Notes: generated from the sequence alone by a model not told the origin. Counted from the first letter of the stretch, positions 27,252 to 35,002 are shown. The stretch is DNA of 45,593 nucleotides from Ruminococcus sp. (GCA_023665555.1 JAMPDR010000009.1:1-45593), one strand, 5' to 3'. Translations and numbers: made by a program.

Positions 27252-28488
27252 ATTTCCCGTTCCCAGTGGGGATTGGGACTCATGTTCTTTTAGTCTTTCT
27301 TTATAATGTAGTTGAAGGTTTCCTGTTCCCATTAGGGAATTGAGACACACCAATTATGGTGAGAAGGATGAGCGTAACAATTTGGTTTCCTGTTCCTATT
27401 AGGGAATTGAGACTACTATCTTTTAACTAACTTTTGGCAGTACATTAAAATTCTCGTTTCCTGTTCCTATTAGGGAATTGAGACGGGTTTTCTCTTTTTA
27501 GTTTTTTTCTTTTCTTCTACTAGTTTCCTGTTCCTATTAGGGAATTGAGACGTAACATCGTTCCACTCAGGATAGTTAGACTTAAGGTACTCCGTTTCCT
27601 GTTCCTATTAGGGAATTGAGACATTAGACGGAAGATATCTTTTACCAACATGGTTTTCCATTTATACTCACTGTTTCCTGTTCCTATTAGGGAATTGAGA
27701 CAAATTTTTCAGCATAATTATGCCCTCCATTTTCTTTTATTGTTGTTTACTGGTTTCCTGTTCCTATTAGGGAATTGAGACATAAGTCCGTTTTTTAAAG
27801 ATGCTTTCAGATCTTTTCTAAAATCTTCTTTTGTTTCCTGTTCCTATTAGGGAATTGAGACTCATTACTGTTTTCATTTTTTTAACCTCTCAATTTATTT
27901 AAATTGTTTCCTGTTCCTATTAGGGAATTGAGACAAAGATAAGCGAAGTAAATGTTTATAGTGTTTTTATATTCTTGTTTCCTGTTCCTATTAGGGAATT
28001 GAGACAATTATTCCTTATTAAGTTTTCCTTCACTTTTTGTGTTTCCTGTTCCTATTAGGGAATTGAGACTTTATACGGATTAGAATGAAAAATATTTAGA
28101 TATTCATTTATTTGAGTTTCCTGTTCCTATTAGGGAATTGAGACAAATGCCGTCGGGGTAAAGTTCTTTTGCTTTTTGTCTGATTTTGTTTATAAGTTTC
28201 CTGTTCCTATTAGGGAATTGAGACGATAATAAATTTTTGCCTAGCCATTGATACATTCCTGTTTCCTGTTCCTATTAGGGAATTGAGACTTATAGCAAAT
28301 TCTTGCTTATTTTTGTTAATTTCTAGTTTCCTGTTCCTATTAGGGAATTGAGACCCACACTCAGGATGAAGAATTGAATTGCGGTTGTTGACGTTTCCTG
28401 TTCCTATTAGGGAATTGAGACTCTTTAGGGTATAGATCATATTTCTTTTCAGTTGACATGTTAGCCTGTTTCCACTGGGGCAACATAC
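27252..28488 (+). CRISPR. CRISPR array 1: 16 intact 29-base repeats, decayed repeats at both ends
   Basis: The repeat begins GTTTCCTGTTCC and ends GGGAATTGAGAC, with a short inner palindrome (TTCCY-ATTA-GGGAA). Intact copies start at 27318, 27385, 27456, 27523, 27594, 27673, 27753, 27833, 27906, 27977, 28041, 28116, 28196, 28261, 28326 and 28393. Spacers are 35-51 bases. A degenerate copy at 27252-27279 and another at 28460-28488 flank it, giving 17 spacers in all. The ATTGAGAC end is the type III crRNA tag, so transcription is rightward. The array begins 39 bases after cmr6 with no leader of its own, so it may be read through from the cmr operon. Confidence 0.97.
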
Positions 28489-28643
28489 GCACAAAAAAGC
28501 CTCTCCAGAAAGGAGAGGTGCTCCAAGATGTCCGCAGGACATCGATACAGTTCAGCTGTTTGTATAATGTGAATTTTGATAAAAATTGATTTACACCTTG
28601 ACTATTTGCACGTTTTTAATGTAAAATTTGTTTGTAGGAATTA
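28489..28643 (+). promoter_or_regulatory. Leader of CRISPR array 2 with promoter
   Basis: TTGACT at 28598-28603 and TAAAAT at 28622-28627 (18-base spacing) place the RNA start about 10 bases before the first repeat. Upstream lie a GATGTCCGCAGGACATC palindrome and an AGCCTCTCC/GGAGAGG hairpin preceded by AAAAAA, which acts as a terminator only for the minus strand. The block is repeated at 28899-29086. Confidence 0.6.
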
Positions 28644-28898
28644 TATGCTTGTTCCCATTAGGAAATTGAGACAAAACCTTTTGCGGCTCATTATGTGCCT
28701 CTGGAAAGCGTTTTAACTGTTTCCTGTTCCCATTAGGGAATTGAGACTTGTGCCACTTTGGCTGTAGTTACTTGCTTAGTAGTTTTACAAGAAAGATGCT
28801 CGTTTCCTGTTCCTATTAGGGAATTGAGACGCAATCAAATTGCCATTTTATCATGCATTGTACCATATAGTTAGCCTGTTCCCACTGGGAAAATATAC
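28644..28898 (+). CRISPR. CRISPR array 2: three repeats plus a decayed terminal repeat
   Basis: Repeats at 28644-28672 (5' half altered), 28719-28747 and 28802-28830; a decayed one at 28870-28898 (GTTAGCCTGTTCCCACTGGG and on). There are three spacers of 39-54 bases. The first repeat being worn on its 5' side next to the leader is unusual and is shared with array 3. Confidence 0.9.
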
Positions 28899-29086
28899 TC
28901 GCACAAAAAAGCCTCTCCTGAAAGGAGAGGTGGCAAAAATGCTTGCATTTTTGACGGAGGGTGCTCCAAGATGTCCGCAGGACATCGATACAGTTCAGCT
29001 GTTTGTATGATGTGAATTTTGATAAAAATTGATTTACACCTTGACTATTTGTACGTTCTTAATGTAAAATTTGTTTGTAGGAATTA
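28899..29086 (+). promoter_or_regulatory. Duplicated leader, serving CRISPR array 3
   Basis: This is nearly identical to 28489-28643 apart from an insert of about 31 bases holding a CAAAAATG/CATTTTTG hairpin. Promoter: TTGACT at 29041-29046 and TAAAAT at 29065-29070. The insert resembles 34780-34815, so it is a dispersed repeat. Confidence 0.6.
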
Positions 29087-29318
29087 TATGCTTATTCCCA
29101 TTAGGGAATTGAGACAGACAGAACTCGAGCAATGGGCGGATATCTGTGTTTTCGTTAGCTGTTCCCATTAGGGAATTGAGACAAAACATCCTTTCTATTC
29201 GGCTAGGCCGTTATTTTACAGTTTCCTGTTCCCATTAGGGAATTAATACAAGCTTTGTCTTTCATTTGAATACTTCCTTTCTTGTATAAAGGTTGCCTGT
29301 TCCAACCGGGAAAATATC
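29087..29318 (+). CRISPR. CRISPR array 3: three repeats plus a decayed terminal repeat
   Basis: Repeats at 29087-29115, 29154-29182 and 29221-29249; the last ends AATTAATAC instead of AATTGAGAC. A strongly decayed copy lies at 29290-29318. There are three spacers of 38-40 bases. The array uses the CCCATTAG repeat variant throughout. Confidence 0.88.
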
Positions 29319-29541
29319 ATCAATTAAAAAACTATGCAAATGGACAGAAATCAAGGGCGGCCATTGACCGCCCCTACGAAAAAAATTCTATTTAGCAATA
29401 ATCATCTTAAGCCATTAAATAGGTATAAAATGAATTATTTAAATTGGAGATAGACCTGTTTTTTTATGTTGTTTACCTTTTAATTTTTTTGACATTGCGA
29501 TATATTGTATTATGAATATAGGCTGTATACAATATGTTCTT
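29319..29541 (+). promoter_or_regulatory. Region between arrays 3 and 4, with a different leader
   Basis: There is no gene here. GGGCGG/CCGCCC form a hairpin near 29355-29373. TTGACA at 29489-29494 with an AT-rich -10 region could drive array 4. ATATTGTAT (29502-29510) and ATACAATAT (29527-29535) form a perfect inverted repeat just before the first repeat, possibly an operator. The sequence is unrelated to the duplicated leader of arrays 2 and 3. Confidence 0.45.
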
Positions 29542-29987
29542 GTTTCCTGTTCCTATTAGGGAATTGAGACTGCAAGATTTCTTTTGACAATGTTTTGATG
29601 ACTGTGCAAGCGTTTCCTGTTCCTATTAGGGAATTGAGACAATCTTAAGCAATTGCCAGGGATGACGAGTTGATTGAGTTTCCTGTTCCTATTAGGGAAT
29701 TGAGACAAATTTTCAATGTTCATCATAATTGTTCCTCCTAAAATTGGTTTCCTGTTCCTATTAGGGAATTGAGACACAAGCATTCTTGCCCATTACATTC
29801 CTTCGAATATGGACAAGTAAAGTTTCCTGTTCCTATTAGGGAATTGAGACTTAAATGTCCTTTCTGATCTAGTGATAATTTTTGCATTTTAGTTTCCTGT
29901 TCCCATTAGGGAATTGAGACGATTGTCCAGTTATTATGTGATTAATGCTTTAATATATGTTTCCTGTTCCCATTAGGGAATTAACAC
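29542..29987 (+). CRISPR. CRISPR array 4: seven repeats, last one degenerate
   Basis: Repeats start at 29542, 29612, 29678, 29747, 29822, 29892 and 29959. The last ends AATTAACAC, the usual sign of the leader-distal end, and confirms rightward reading. There are six spacers of 37-46 bases. The first five repeats carry CCTATTAG and the last two CCCATTAG. Confidence 0.97.
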
Positions 29988-30032
29988 TTGAAGCTATTAA
30001 TCTTTTTCATTAAGTTCTTTCATAAAAACAAA

Positions 30033-30102
30033 AGCATAGACCATTTCAAATCTTTTACTGTCTGACACAAAAGATAATGGCCTATGCTATTTATTTTTTT
30101 CT
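30033..30102 (+). terminator. Terminator after CRISPR array 4
   Basis: GCATAGACCATT pairs with AATGGCCTATGC, with an inner ATCTTTT/AAAAGAT stem, and is followed by ATTTATTTTTTT. It would end the array transcript before spoIIGA. Confidence 0.6.
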
Positions 30103-30117
30103 CCACTTCATCTGCCT

Positions 30118-30165
30118 TTCTCGACAGATTCTCCGCTTTCACCGTAATATAATAATAACGGTGAT
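30118..30165 (+). promoter_or_regulatory. Possible Spo0A-controlled region and SD hairpin of spoIIGA
   Basis: TCTCGACAG at 30119-30127 resembles a reversed 0A box (TGTCGA core). TATAAT lies at 30148-30153, a wide spacing like that known for the Bacillus spoIIG promoter. In addition TCACCGT (30139-30145) pairs with ACGGTGA (30158-30164), which would cover the GGTGAT ribosome site if transcription starts further upstream. The two readings are alternatives. Confidence 0.3.
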
Positions 30166-30169
30166 TGAA

Positions 30170-31054
30170 ATGGTGCAGGTGGTTTATGTTGATATACTTG
30201 TTGTTGTGAATATTTACGTAAACTATGGTCTTGTTCGTCTTAGTTCAATTATCTGCCGTCAACGGGTTAAACAGTGGCGGTTGGTGCTGTCGGCACTGCT
30301 AGGCGGTGTCGGGTCGGTGGTCATATTGATACCGAATGTGCCGAATGTTGTTTTTCTCATGATAAGAATTGCGTTCGCTTTCGGGTTGGTGTTTGCGGCA
30401 TTTGGCTTTTCAAATCGATTGCAGTTTTTTCGGGCATTTGGCAGTTTCTTTCTTGTGAATTTTGTTTTTGCAGGATTGATGTTTGCTCTGTGGATGTTCG
30501 TATCGCCGAAGTCGATGCTGTACAGCACAGGTATTGTCTATTTCAATATCGACACCATGAGCCTTGTTGTTCTGACAGTAGTTTGCTATGCGGTGATGAG
30601 CGCAATTCATGCATTTGTGAAATCCAAAGCGCCGAAAAATACCATATATCAGCTTGATATTTTTATCGGCGAAGAAGTTTTTACATGCAAGGCATTTCTT
30701 GATACTGGCAACAGTCTGACAGAACCGTTTTCGGCTTTGCCTGTGATAATCGTGAACAATGATGTTGCGCCGATGAGCGGAAAAAGCCTGACTGTTGAAC
30801 GTTGCTTTGCTGATTTTGAATATCCGGTCCGTGTGATACCTTGCTCATCTGTGACATCATCGAGTATGCTGAGTGCGTATAAACCTGACAAGATACATAT
30901 CAAAGGACTCAGCTGTGATTTTGATGTATCGCAGGTGTTTGTGGCTTTGACGCAGAACAAAATTAAAAACGGTGATTATGACGCTTTGCTTAATCTAAGC
31001 GTTTTTGAAAATAAAACCAGTGAAACGGGGAAAGATTATGCTTCAACGAATTAA
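30170..31054 (+). CDS. spoIIGA: Sigma-E processing peptidase SpoIIGA
   Basis: SpoIIGA is the membrane aspartic protease that removes the pro-sequence of sigma-E in the mother cell. The 294 residues start [20 protein letters not shown], matching the family; an upstream in-frame ATG (30077) would add 31 unlike residues and lies in the terminator region. About five transmembrane helices fill residues 1-150. The soluble half has the catalytic [11 protein letters not shown] at about 176-186. The stop overlaps sigE by 17 bases, so they are translationally coupled. Confidence 0.93.
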   Translation: MVQVVYVDILVVVNIYVNYGLVRLSSIICRQRVKQWRLVLSALLGGVGSVVILIPNVPNVVFLMIRIAFAFGLVFAAFGFSNRLQFFRAFGSFFLVNFVFAGLMFALWMFVSPKSMLYSTGIVYFNIDTMSLVVLTVVCYAVMSAIHAFVKSKAPKNTIYQLDIFIGEEVFTCKAFLDTGNSLTEPFSALPVIIVNNDVAPMSGKSLTVERCFADFEYPVRVIPCSSVTSSSMLSAYKPDKIHIKGLSCDFDVSQVFVALTQNKIKNGDYDALLNLSVFENKTSETGKDYASTN

Positions 31055-31775
31055 ACTTAAATTACTGAAACTGAAAATTGAGATAACCAAAAAACTTAAG
31101 CGGCACTTCGGCCTGACGGATGAAAATGAGCTTTACTACGTGAATGGTTCAGAGAATCTTCCTGCTCCGCTTTCAAGAGAGCAGGAAGAAAAGGTGTTTG
31201 AAAAAATTGAAGAGGGCGATAACGCTGCAAGAGAAACACTGATTGTGCATAATCTTCGCCTTGTTGTCTATATTGCAAGAAAGTTTGAGAATACGGGCAT
31301 AGGCATTGAGGACCTTGTGTCGATTGGCACGGTGGGACTTATCAAGGCTGTGAATACCTTTTGTCCGTCAAAAAAAATCAAGCTTGCGACGTATGCTTCG
31401 CGTTGCATTGAAAATGAAATTTTGATGTATCTTCGAAAAACTGCAAACCGAAAAAATGAAGTGTCAATCGACGAACCGCTAAATGTTGACTGGGACGGAA
31501 ACGAGCTGCTGCTTTCAGATGTGTTGGGAAGTGACAGTGACATAGTAAATCAAAGCATTGAGTATGAGGACGAAAAAAATCAGCTTTTGAAATTTGTTAA
31601 TAGGTTAGAGCCACGCGAACGTCAAATAATGATTATGCGATTTGGCTTGTATGATTCAAAGGAATACACACAAAAGCAGGTTGCTGATATTCTCGGAATA
31701 TCGCAAAGCTATATTTCAAGGCTTGAAAAGCGTATCATTCAGAGATTGCGCAAGGAACTTGAGAGAGTATCATAA
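31038..31775 (+). CDS. sigE: Sporulation sigma factor sigma-E
   Basis: This is the first mother-cell sigma factor of sporulation. The 245 residues start at ATG 31038 after GGGGAAAG. The first 25 or so residues, basic and hydrophobic ([19 protein letters not shown]), are the pro-sequence that SpoIIGA removes. Region 2 has [16 protein letters not shown] and [18 protein letters not shown]. Region 4 has [12 protein letters not shown] and the helix-turn-helix [20 protein letters not shown]. In many genomes sigG follows; here a terminator and thioredoxin follow instead. Confidence 0.95.
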   Translation: MLQRIKLKLLKLKIEITKKLKRHFGLTDENELYYVNGSENLPAPLSREQEEKVFEKIEEGDNAARETLIVHNLRLVVYIARKFENTGIGIEDLVSIGTVGLIKAVNTFCPSKKIKLATYASRCIENEILMYLRKTANRKNEVSIDEPLNVDWDGNELLLSDVLGSDSDIVNQSIEYEDEKNQLLKFVNRLEPRERQIMIMRFGLYDSKEYTQKQVADILGISQSYISRLEKRIIQRLRKELERVS

Positions 31776-31783
31776 AAAAATTA

Positions 31784-31832
31784 ACTGCCGCATTTAGCTT
31801 TTAGACGTCTAAATGCGGCAGTATTGTTTGAT
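31784..31832. terminator. Terminator shared by sigE and the convergent thioredoxin gene
   Basis: ACTGCCGCATTTAG pairs perfectly with CTAAATGCGGCAGT around 11 bases. AT-rich tracts lie on both sides (ATTGTTTG to the right, AATTTTTTTATG read on the minus strand), so it can work both ways. Confidence 0.8.
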
Positions 31833-31840
31833 TGTTATTT

Positions 31841-32161
31841 TTACTGATTATTACTGATGAAATCCAGAATCTGCCGCTTATCGGCAATTCCCACAAGCGA
31901 ATCTTTGACTTCGCCGTTTTTGAACAAAAGCAGGGCAGGGATAGATGATATTCCCAGTTCGATTGCGCGGTCGCGAGCCTCGTCGCAGTTAAGTTTGCAG
32001 ACTTTAACTTTGCCGTCAAGTTCATCGGCAACTTCTTCAACATCGGGTGCAATCATAAGGCAGAATTGACACCATGGCGCCCAAAAATCAACAAGAACGG
32101 GAATCTCGCTTTGCAAAACTTCTTCATCAAAATTATCATCATTAACATCAATATAAGACAT
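31841..32161 (-). CDS. Thioredoxin with atypical WCQFC active site
   Basis: Thioredoxins reduce disulfides in cytoplasmic proteins. The 106 residues have the family length. The start at 32161 gives MSYIDVNDDNFDEEVLQ and follows AAGGA; a longer frame to 32227 lacks a site. The active site reads FWAPWCQFCLMIAP, with QF in place of the usual GP, which should shift the redox potential. The cis-proline (SSIPALLLF) and the final helix are normal. It is a single gene with a shared terminator. Confidence 0.92.
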   Translation of the reverse strand: MSYIDVNDDNFDEEVLQSEIPVLVDFWAPWCQFCLMIAPDVEEVADELDGKVKVCKLNCDEARDRAIELGISSIPALLLFKNGEVKDSLVGIADKRQILDFISNNQ

Positions 32162-32314
32162 GTTGTTATCCTTCTTTCTGTGTTCATTAATATAAATAGT
32201 ATAACACACTGCAGCTAAAAATTTCAATATCGTGATATTATATATTTGAATCAGAAGGTTTTATTTCTTAAGATTTTCTTAAAACTTACATTTTTTTTGA
32301 GGGAGTGATTTTGT

Positions 32315-32455
32315 TTGGCTCAAAGAATTGTTATTTATTACAGGTTTGCTGGTTATATTGAAATTCCTGTTTGTGATGATGAAGTTTTTACAAGCGACAC
32401 AAGGCAGGGCGTTTCGGTAAGTTATATATCTAAGGCTTTATCTGAAACCGCTTAA
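32315..32455 (+). CDS. Small unknown protein, 46 residues
   Basis: This probable small gene starts at TTG 32315, eight bases after GAGGGAGTG. The protein begins AQRIVIYYRFAGYIEIPVCD and ends SYISKALSETA. It has no transmembrane helix or known motif. A GAGCAGGGG/CCCTGCTC hairpin follows the stop. I do not recognise it; the ribosome site and compact fit between neighbours are the main support. Confidence 0.4.
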   Translation: MAQRIVIYYRFAGYIEIPVCDDEVFTSDTRQGVSVSYISKALSETA

Positions 32456-32514
32456 ACAAAAATGAGCAGGGGATTCCCTGCTCGGTATGTACAAACATTA
32501 TTTAATCTAAACAA

Positions 32515-32555
32515 AAATCGAGTGTTCATACGAATCCGTTATGAACACTCGATTT
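32515..32555 (-). terminator. Intrinsic terminator directly after tRNA-Leu
   Basis: A perfect 16-bp stem (AAATCGAGTGTTCATA with its complement) is followed on the minus strand by TTTTGTTTAG. It abuts the encoded CCA end of tRNA-Leu. Confidence 0.85.
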
Positions 32556-32641
32556 GGTGCGGATGACGGGACTTGAACCCACATGAACTTGCATTCACTA
32601 GAACCTGAATCTAGCGCGTCTGCCAATTCCGCCACATCCGC
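32555..32641 (-). tRNA. tRNA-Leu (anticodon CAG)
   Basis: An 87-base tRNA with a long variable arm, an encoded CCA and acceptor stem GCGGATG/CATCCGC. The anticodon loop TTCAGGT lies in the stem CTAGA/TCTAG and gives CAG, which reads CUG. The D arm has GGCGGAATTGGCAGACGC and the T arm GGGTTCAAGTCCC. Confidence 0.95.
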
Positions 32642-32711
32642 ATATTAATTTGTTCCCTTAATTTTTACACGGCAGGGAAGTCCGAGGCGGACTCATACGA
32701 GTTGCTCCGCG

Positions 32712-32787
<76 letters not shown>

Positions 32788-32895
32788 ATGTGCTCTAGTT
32801 ATATTAGCATAACAATACTTTTTTGTCAAGTGATTTTGTTTAAATTGTTTGATATGCAAAATACATTTATTACATATCAAATCTTTTTCTTTTAT

Positions 32896-32970
32896 TCTGC
32901 GGACTATCGCTTATAGCCGGTACAATCTTCCCCGCATCATAGCCGTACGCAGTACCGCAAGTATCTTACA
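32896..32970. repeat. Fragment of a family A element
   Basis: CTGCGGACTATCGC, then CAATCTTCCCCGCATCATAG and CCGTACGCA match the inner right arm of family A (compare 36901-37020). The outer ends are missing. Confidence 0.55.
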
Positions 32971-33070
32971 AAAACTTAATAAATATCCTCAGTTATTTTT
33001 GAATAAACTGTTGAAATTGTTGTGAAGATAGTGTATAATATTACCAACATGATAAAAGGAGGAAAAGGTT

Positions 33071-33193
33071 ATGAAAGATATTTTTGATAAAATTCAAGTT
33101 GTTCTTGTTGATATGTGGAACTATCTTTACAAATTCCTCGCTCAAATTTTTAAAGATGATGTCGGTGAAACTGTTGAACCTCTTGTAAAATAA
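33071..33193 (+). CDS. Small amphipathic protein, 40 residues
   Basis: ATG 33071 lies nine bases after AAAGGAGGAAA, a very strong site, and a terminator follows the stop. The protein reads KDIFDKIQVVLVDMWNYLYK at the start and ends TVEPLVK. It is a single amphipathic helix with aromatic residues. It resembles in style the C-terminal helix of the exported LRR protein at 241-837. The role is unknown; a membrane-active peptide is possible. Confidence 0.55.
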   Translation: MKDIFDKIQVVLVDMWNYLYKFLAQIFKDDVGETVEPLVK

Positions 33194-33213
33194 TCAACTT
33201 AATCAGCATAACA

Positions 33214-33246
33214 AAGGGCAGACCGCATTGTCTGCCTTATTTTTCT
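33214..33246 (+). terminator. Intrinsic terminator after the 40-residue gene
   Basis: GGGCAGA pairs with TCTGCCT around eight bases and is followed by TATTTTTCT. Confidence 0.75.
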
Positions 33247-33301
33247 ACAAAATTATATAATCGAAGTTCTGAAAATCGGACTTTATAAAGGAATGAGCAA
33301 T

Positions 33302-33823
33302 ATGTTAAAAAAGTATCTTGAAATCGGTCAAATCGTCAGCACTCACGGAATCAAAGGCGAAGTCAGGGTTCAACCGTGGTGTGACAGTCCTGAGTTTATG
33401 AAAAAGTTCAAAACGCTTTATTTTGATAAGAACGGCGAAAACAGCATATCTGTTAAGTCTTGCCGTCCTCACGGCAATATTGTTATACTTATGCTTGATG
33501 GTATTGATACAGTTGAAAAGGCGCAAAAACTCAGAAACAAGGTTCTTTTCATGAACAGAAAAGATGCCAAGTTGCCCAAAGGCGATTATTTCATTCAAGA
33601 CCTCATTGACTGTACTGTTGTTGACGCTGATGATGAAACAATCAAATACGGCATACTGACCGATGTGAGCGAAACAGGCGCAAACGATGTTTGGCATATC
33701 ACCGATGAAAACGGCAGGGAATATCTCATTCCTGCCATAAAGCAGGTTGTTATTGATACAGATGTTGAAATGGGCATAATTAAAATCAGACCCCTGAAAG
33801 GAATTTTTGATGATGAGGATTGA
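33302..33823 (+). CDS. rimM: Ribosome maturation factor RimM
   Basis: RimM helps fold the head of the 30S subunit around ribosomal protein uS19. The 173 residues start at ATG 33302, ten bases after AAAGGA; an ATG at 33293 is too close to that site. The N-terminal domain opens LEIGQIVSTHGIKGEVRVQP, and the PRC-barrel domain ends EYLIPAIKQVVIDTD, then IIKIRPLKGIFD. It overlaps trmD by 14 bases. The common partners rpsP and rplS are not adjacent here. Confidence 0.95.
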   Translation: MLKKYLEIGQIVSTHGIKGEVRVQPWCDSPEFMKKFKTLYFDKNGENSISVKSCRPHGNIVILMLDGIDTVEKAQKLRNKVLFMNRKDAKLPKGDYFIQDLIDCTVVDADDETIKYGILTDVSETGANDVWHITDENGREYLIPAIKQVVIDTDVEMGIIKIRPLKGIFDDED

Positions 33824-34550
33824 TATATTGACACTGTTCTCCGAAATGTGTGAATCAGTGCTTTCCGAAAGCATAATCGGCAGAGCAAGGAATAACGGAC
33901 TCGTTGAAATTCATTGCCGTCAGATACGCGATTATTCGACGGACAAACACAGACGTGTTGACGATTCACCTTACGGCGGCGGAATGGGTATGATAATGCA
34001 GGTGCAGCCTATCTATGATTGCTTCATGTCACTTTGTGATGAAATAGGCGAGCGCCCGCATTTGATATATATGTCACCGCAAGGGAAAACCCTGACGCAG
34101 GAAAAGGTGAAAGAACTTTCGCAAATGAAAAACATTGCCTTGCTCTGCGGACACTATGAGGGTATCGACGAAAGAATCATTGAAGAAATTGTTGACGAGG
34201 AAATATCTGTCGGCGATTATGTGCTCACAGGCGGTGAACTTCCTGCACTTATTGTTGCTGACAGCGTGTCAAGAATGTTGCCGGGTGTGCTTTCGGATGA
34301 AGCTTGCTTTACAGATGAAAGCCACTTCAGCGGCTTGCTCGAATATCCGCAGTATACACGACCTGTTAAATGGCATGATAGGGTAGTGCCTGAAGTATTG
34401 CTTTCGGGTCACCATGCCAACATTGAAAAATTCAGACGTGAAAAGGCAATCGAACGAACCTTTTTGAAGCGGCCTGATATGATAGAAAGGGCAGAACTGT
34501 CGAAGCAGGATGTTGAGTTTTTAAATAAATTCGTAATGCGTAATTCGTAA
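33810..34550 (+). CDS. trmD: tRNA (guanine-37-N1)-methyltransferase TrmD
   Basis: TrmD makes m1G37, which prevents frameshifting. The 246 residues start at ATG 33810, seven bases after AAAGGA and within rimM. SPOUT-fold motifs are clear: HRRVDDSPYGGGMGMIMQVQ, ALLCGHYEGIDERI and SVGDYVLTGGELPAL. The last residues (FLNKFVMRNS) and the stop are read from the end of a family A repeat element, so the native C terminus was probably altered by a few residues. Confidence 0.96.
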   Translation: MMRIDILTLFSEMCESVLSESIIGRARNNGLVEIHCRQIRDYSTDKHRRVDDSPYGGGMGMIMQVQPIYDCFMSLCDEIGERPHLIYMSPQGKTLTQEKVKELSQMKNIALLCGHYEGIDERIIEEIVDEEISVGDYVLTGGELPALIVADSVSRMLPGVLSDEACFTDESHFSGLLEYPQYTRPVKWHDRVVPEVLLSGHHANIEKFRREKAIERTFLKRPDMIERAELSKQDVEFLNKFVMRNS

Positions 34551-35002
34551 TGCGTAATTGCGGGGGAGATTGTACTTGTCGTAAAGCAATAGTCCGCAGA
34601 GGAAGCTTGCTTCGTAGGCAATGTCATTAACTTGAAAAATTATTGCTGCATAAGAATAAACGTATAGGGGCGCGCCCTACAAAATGGTTTCTTTTTCGCA
34701 TGAAAATGTTGAAAATCCGTCTTTTGACTTAAGTTAATGAATTGCTCGGCGGTAGCCAAGAAGTCTTCCTCTCAGAGGAAGGTGGCGAAAATGCGAAGCA
34801 TTTTTGACGGAAGGAGTTTACAATCTAACCGTCTGCACTATCTTTTAAGTGGGGTACATTGCTATTTTATTTTTCTTAAAAAGTAAAGTTTTAAGTGGTA
34901 CAATGTACTACAAATTACTGCTTTCTTCCTTTGCGGACGATATCTTACTTTGTGCATAATCATCCCCGCAATTACGCATTAAGCATTACGAATTACGCAT
35001 TA
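34529..35002. repeat. Complete family A inverted-repeat element (MITE-like)
   Basis: Left end AATTCGTAATGCGTAATTCG through TTGCGGGG, AGATTGTACTTGTCG and AGTCCGCAGAGGAAG; right end CTTCCTTTGCGGACGATATC, then CCCCGCAATTACGCATTAAG and on, in inverted order. The interior includes a CTTCCTCTCAGAGGAAG hairpin with GCGAAAATGCGAAGCATTTT, related to the insert in the duplicated CRISPR leader. There is no gene inside. It follows trmD and supplies its stop codon. Confidence 0.75.

Noticed and set aside
28489-28530. AGCCTCTCC/GGAGAGG hairpin as a terminator for CRISPR array 1
   Set aside because: On the plus strand the A-tract precedes the stem and no T-run follows; it would work only for a minus-strand transcript.
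28210-28542. Open frame on the minus strand across array 1, with repeated FPNRNRK-like peptides
   Set aside because: The peptide repeats are translations of the CRISPR repeat; there is no ribosome site and the frame follows the array.
29556-29783. Minus-strand open frame across array 4
   Set aside because: Same reason: it is the CRISPR repeat read in frame, with no start signal.
34560-34980. A gene inside the family A element after trmD
   Set aside because: All frames are short and broken; sequence is explained by inverted ends and nested hairpin repeats.
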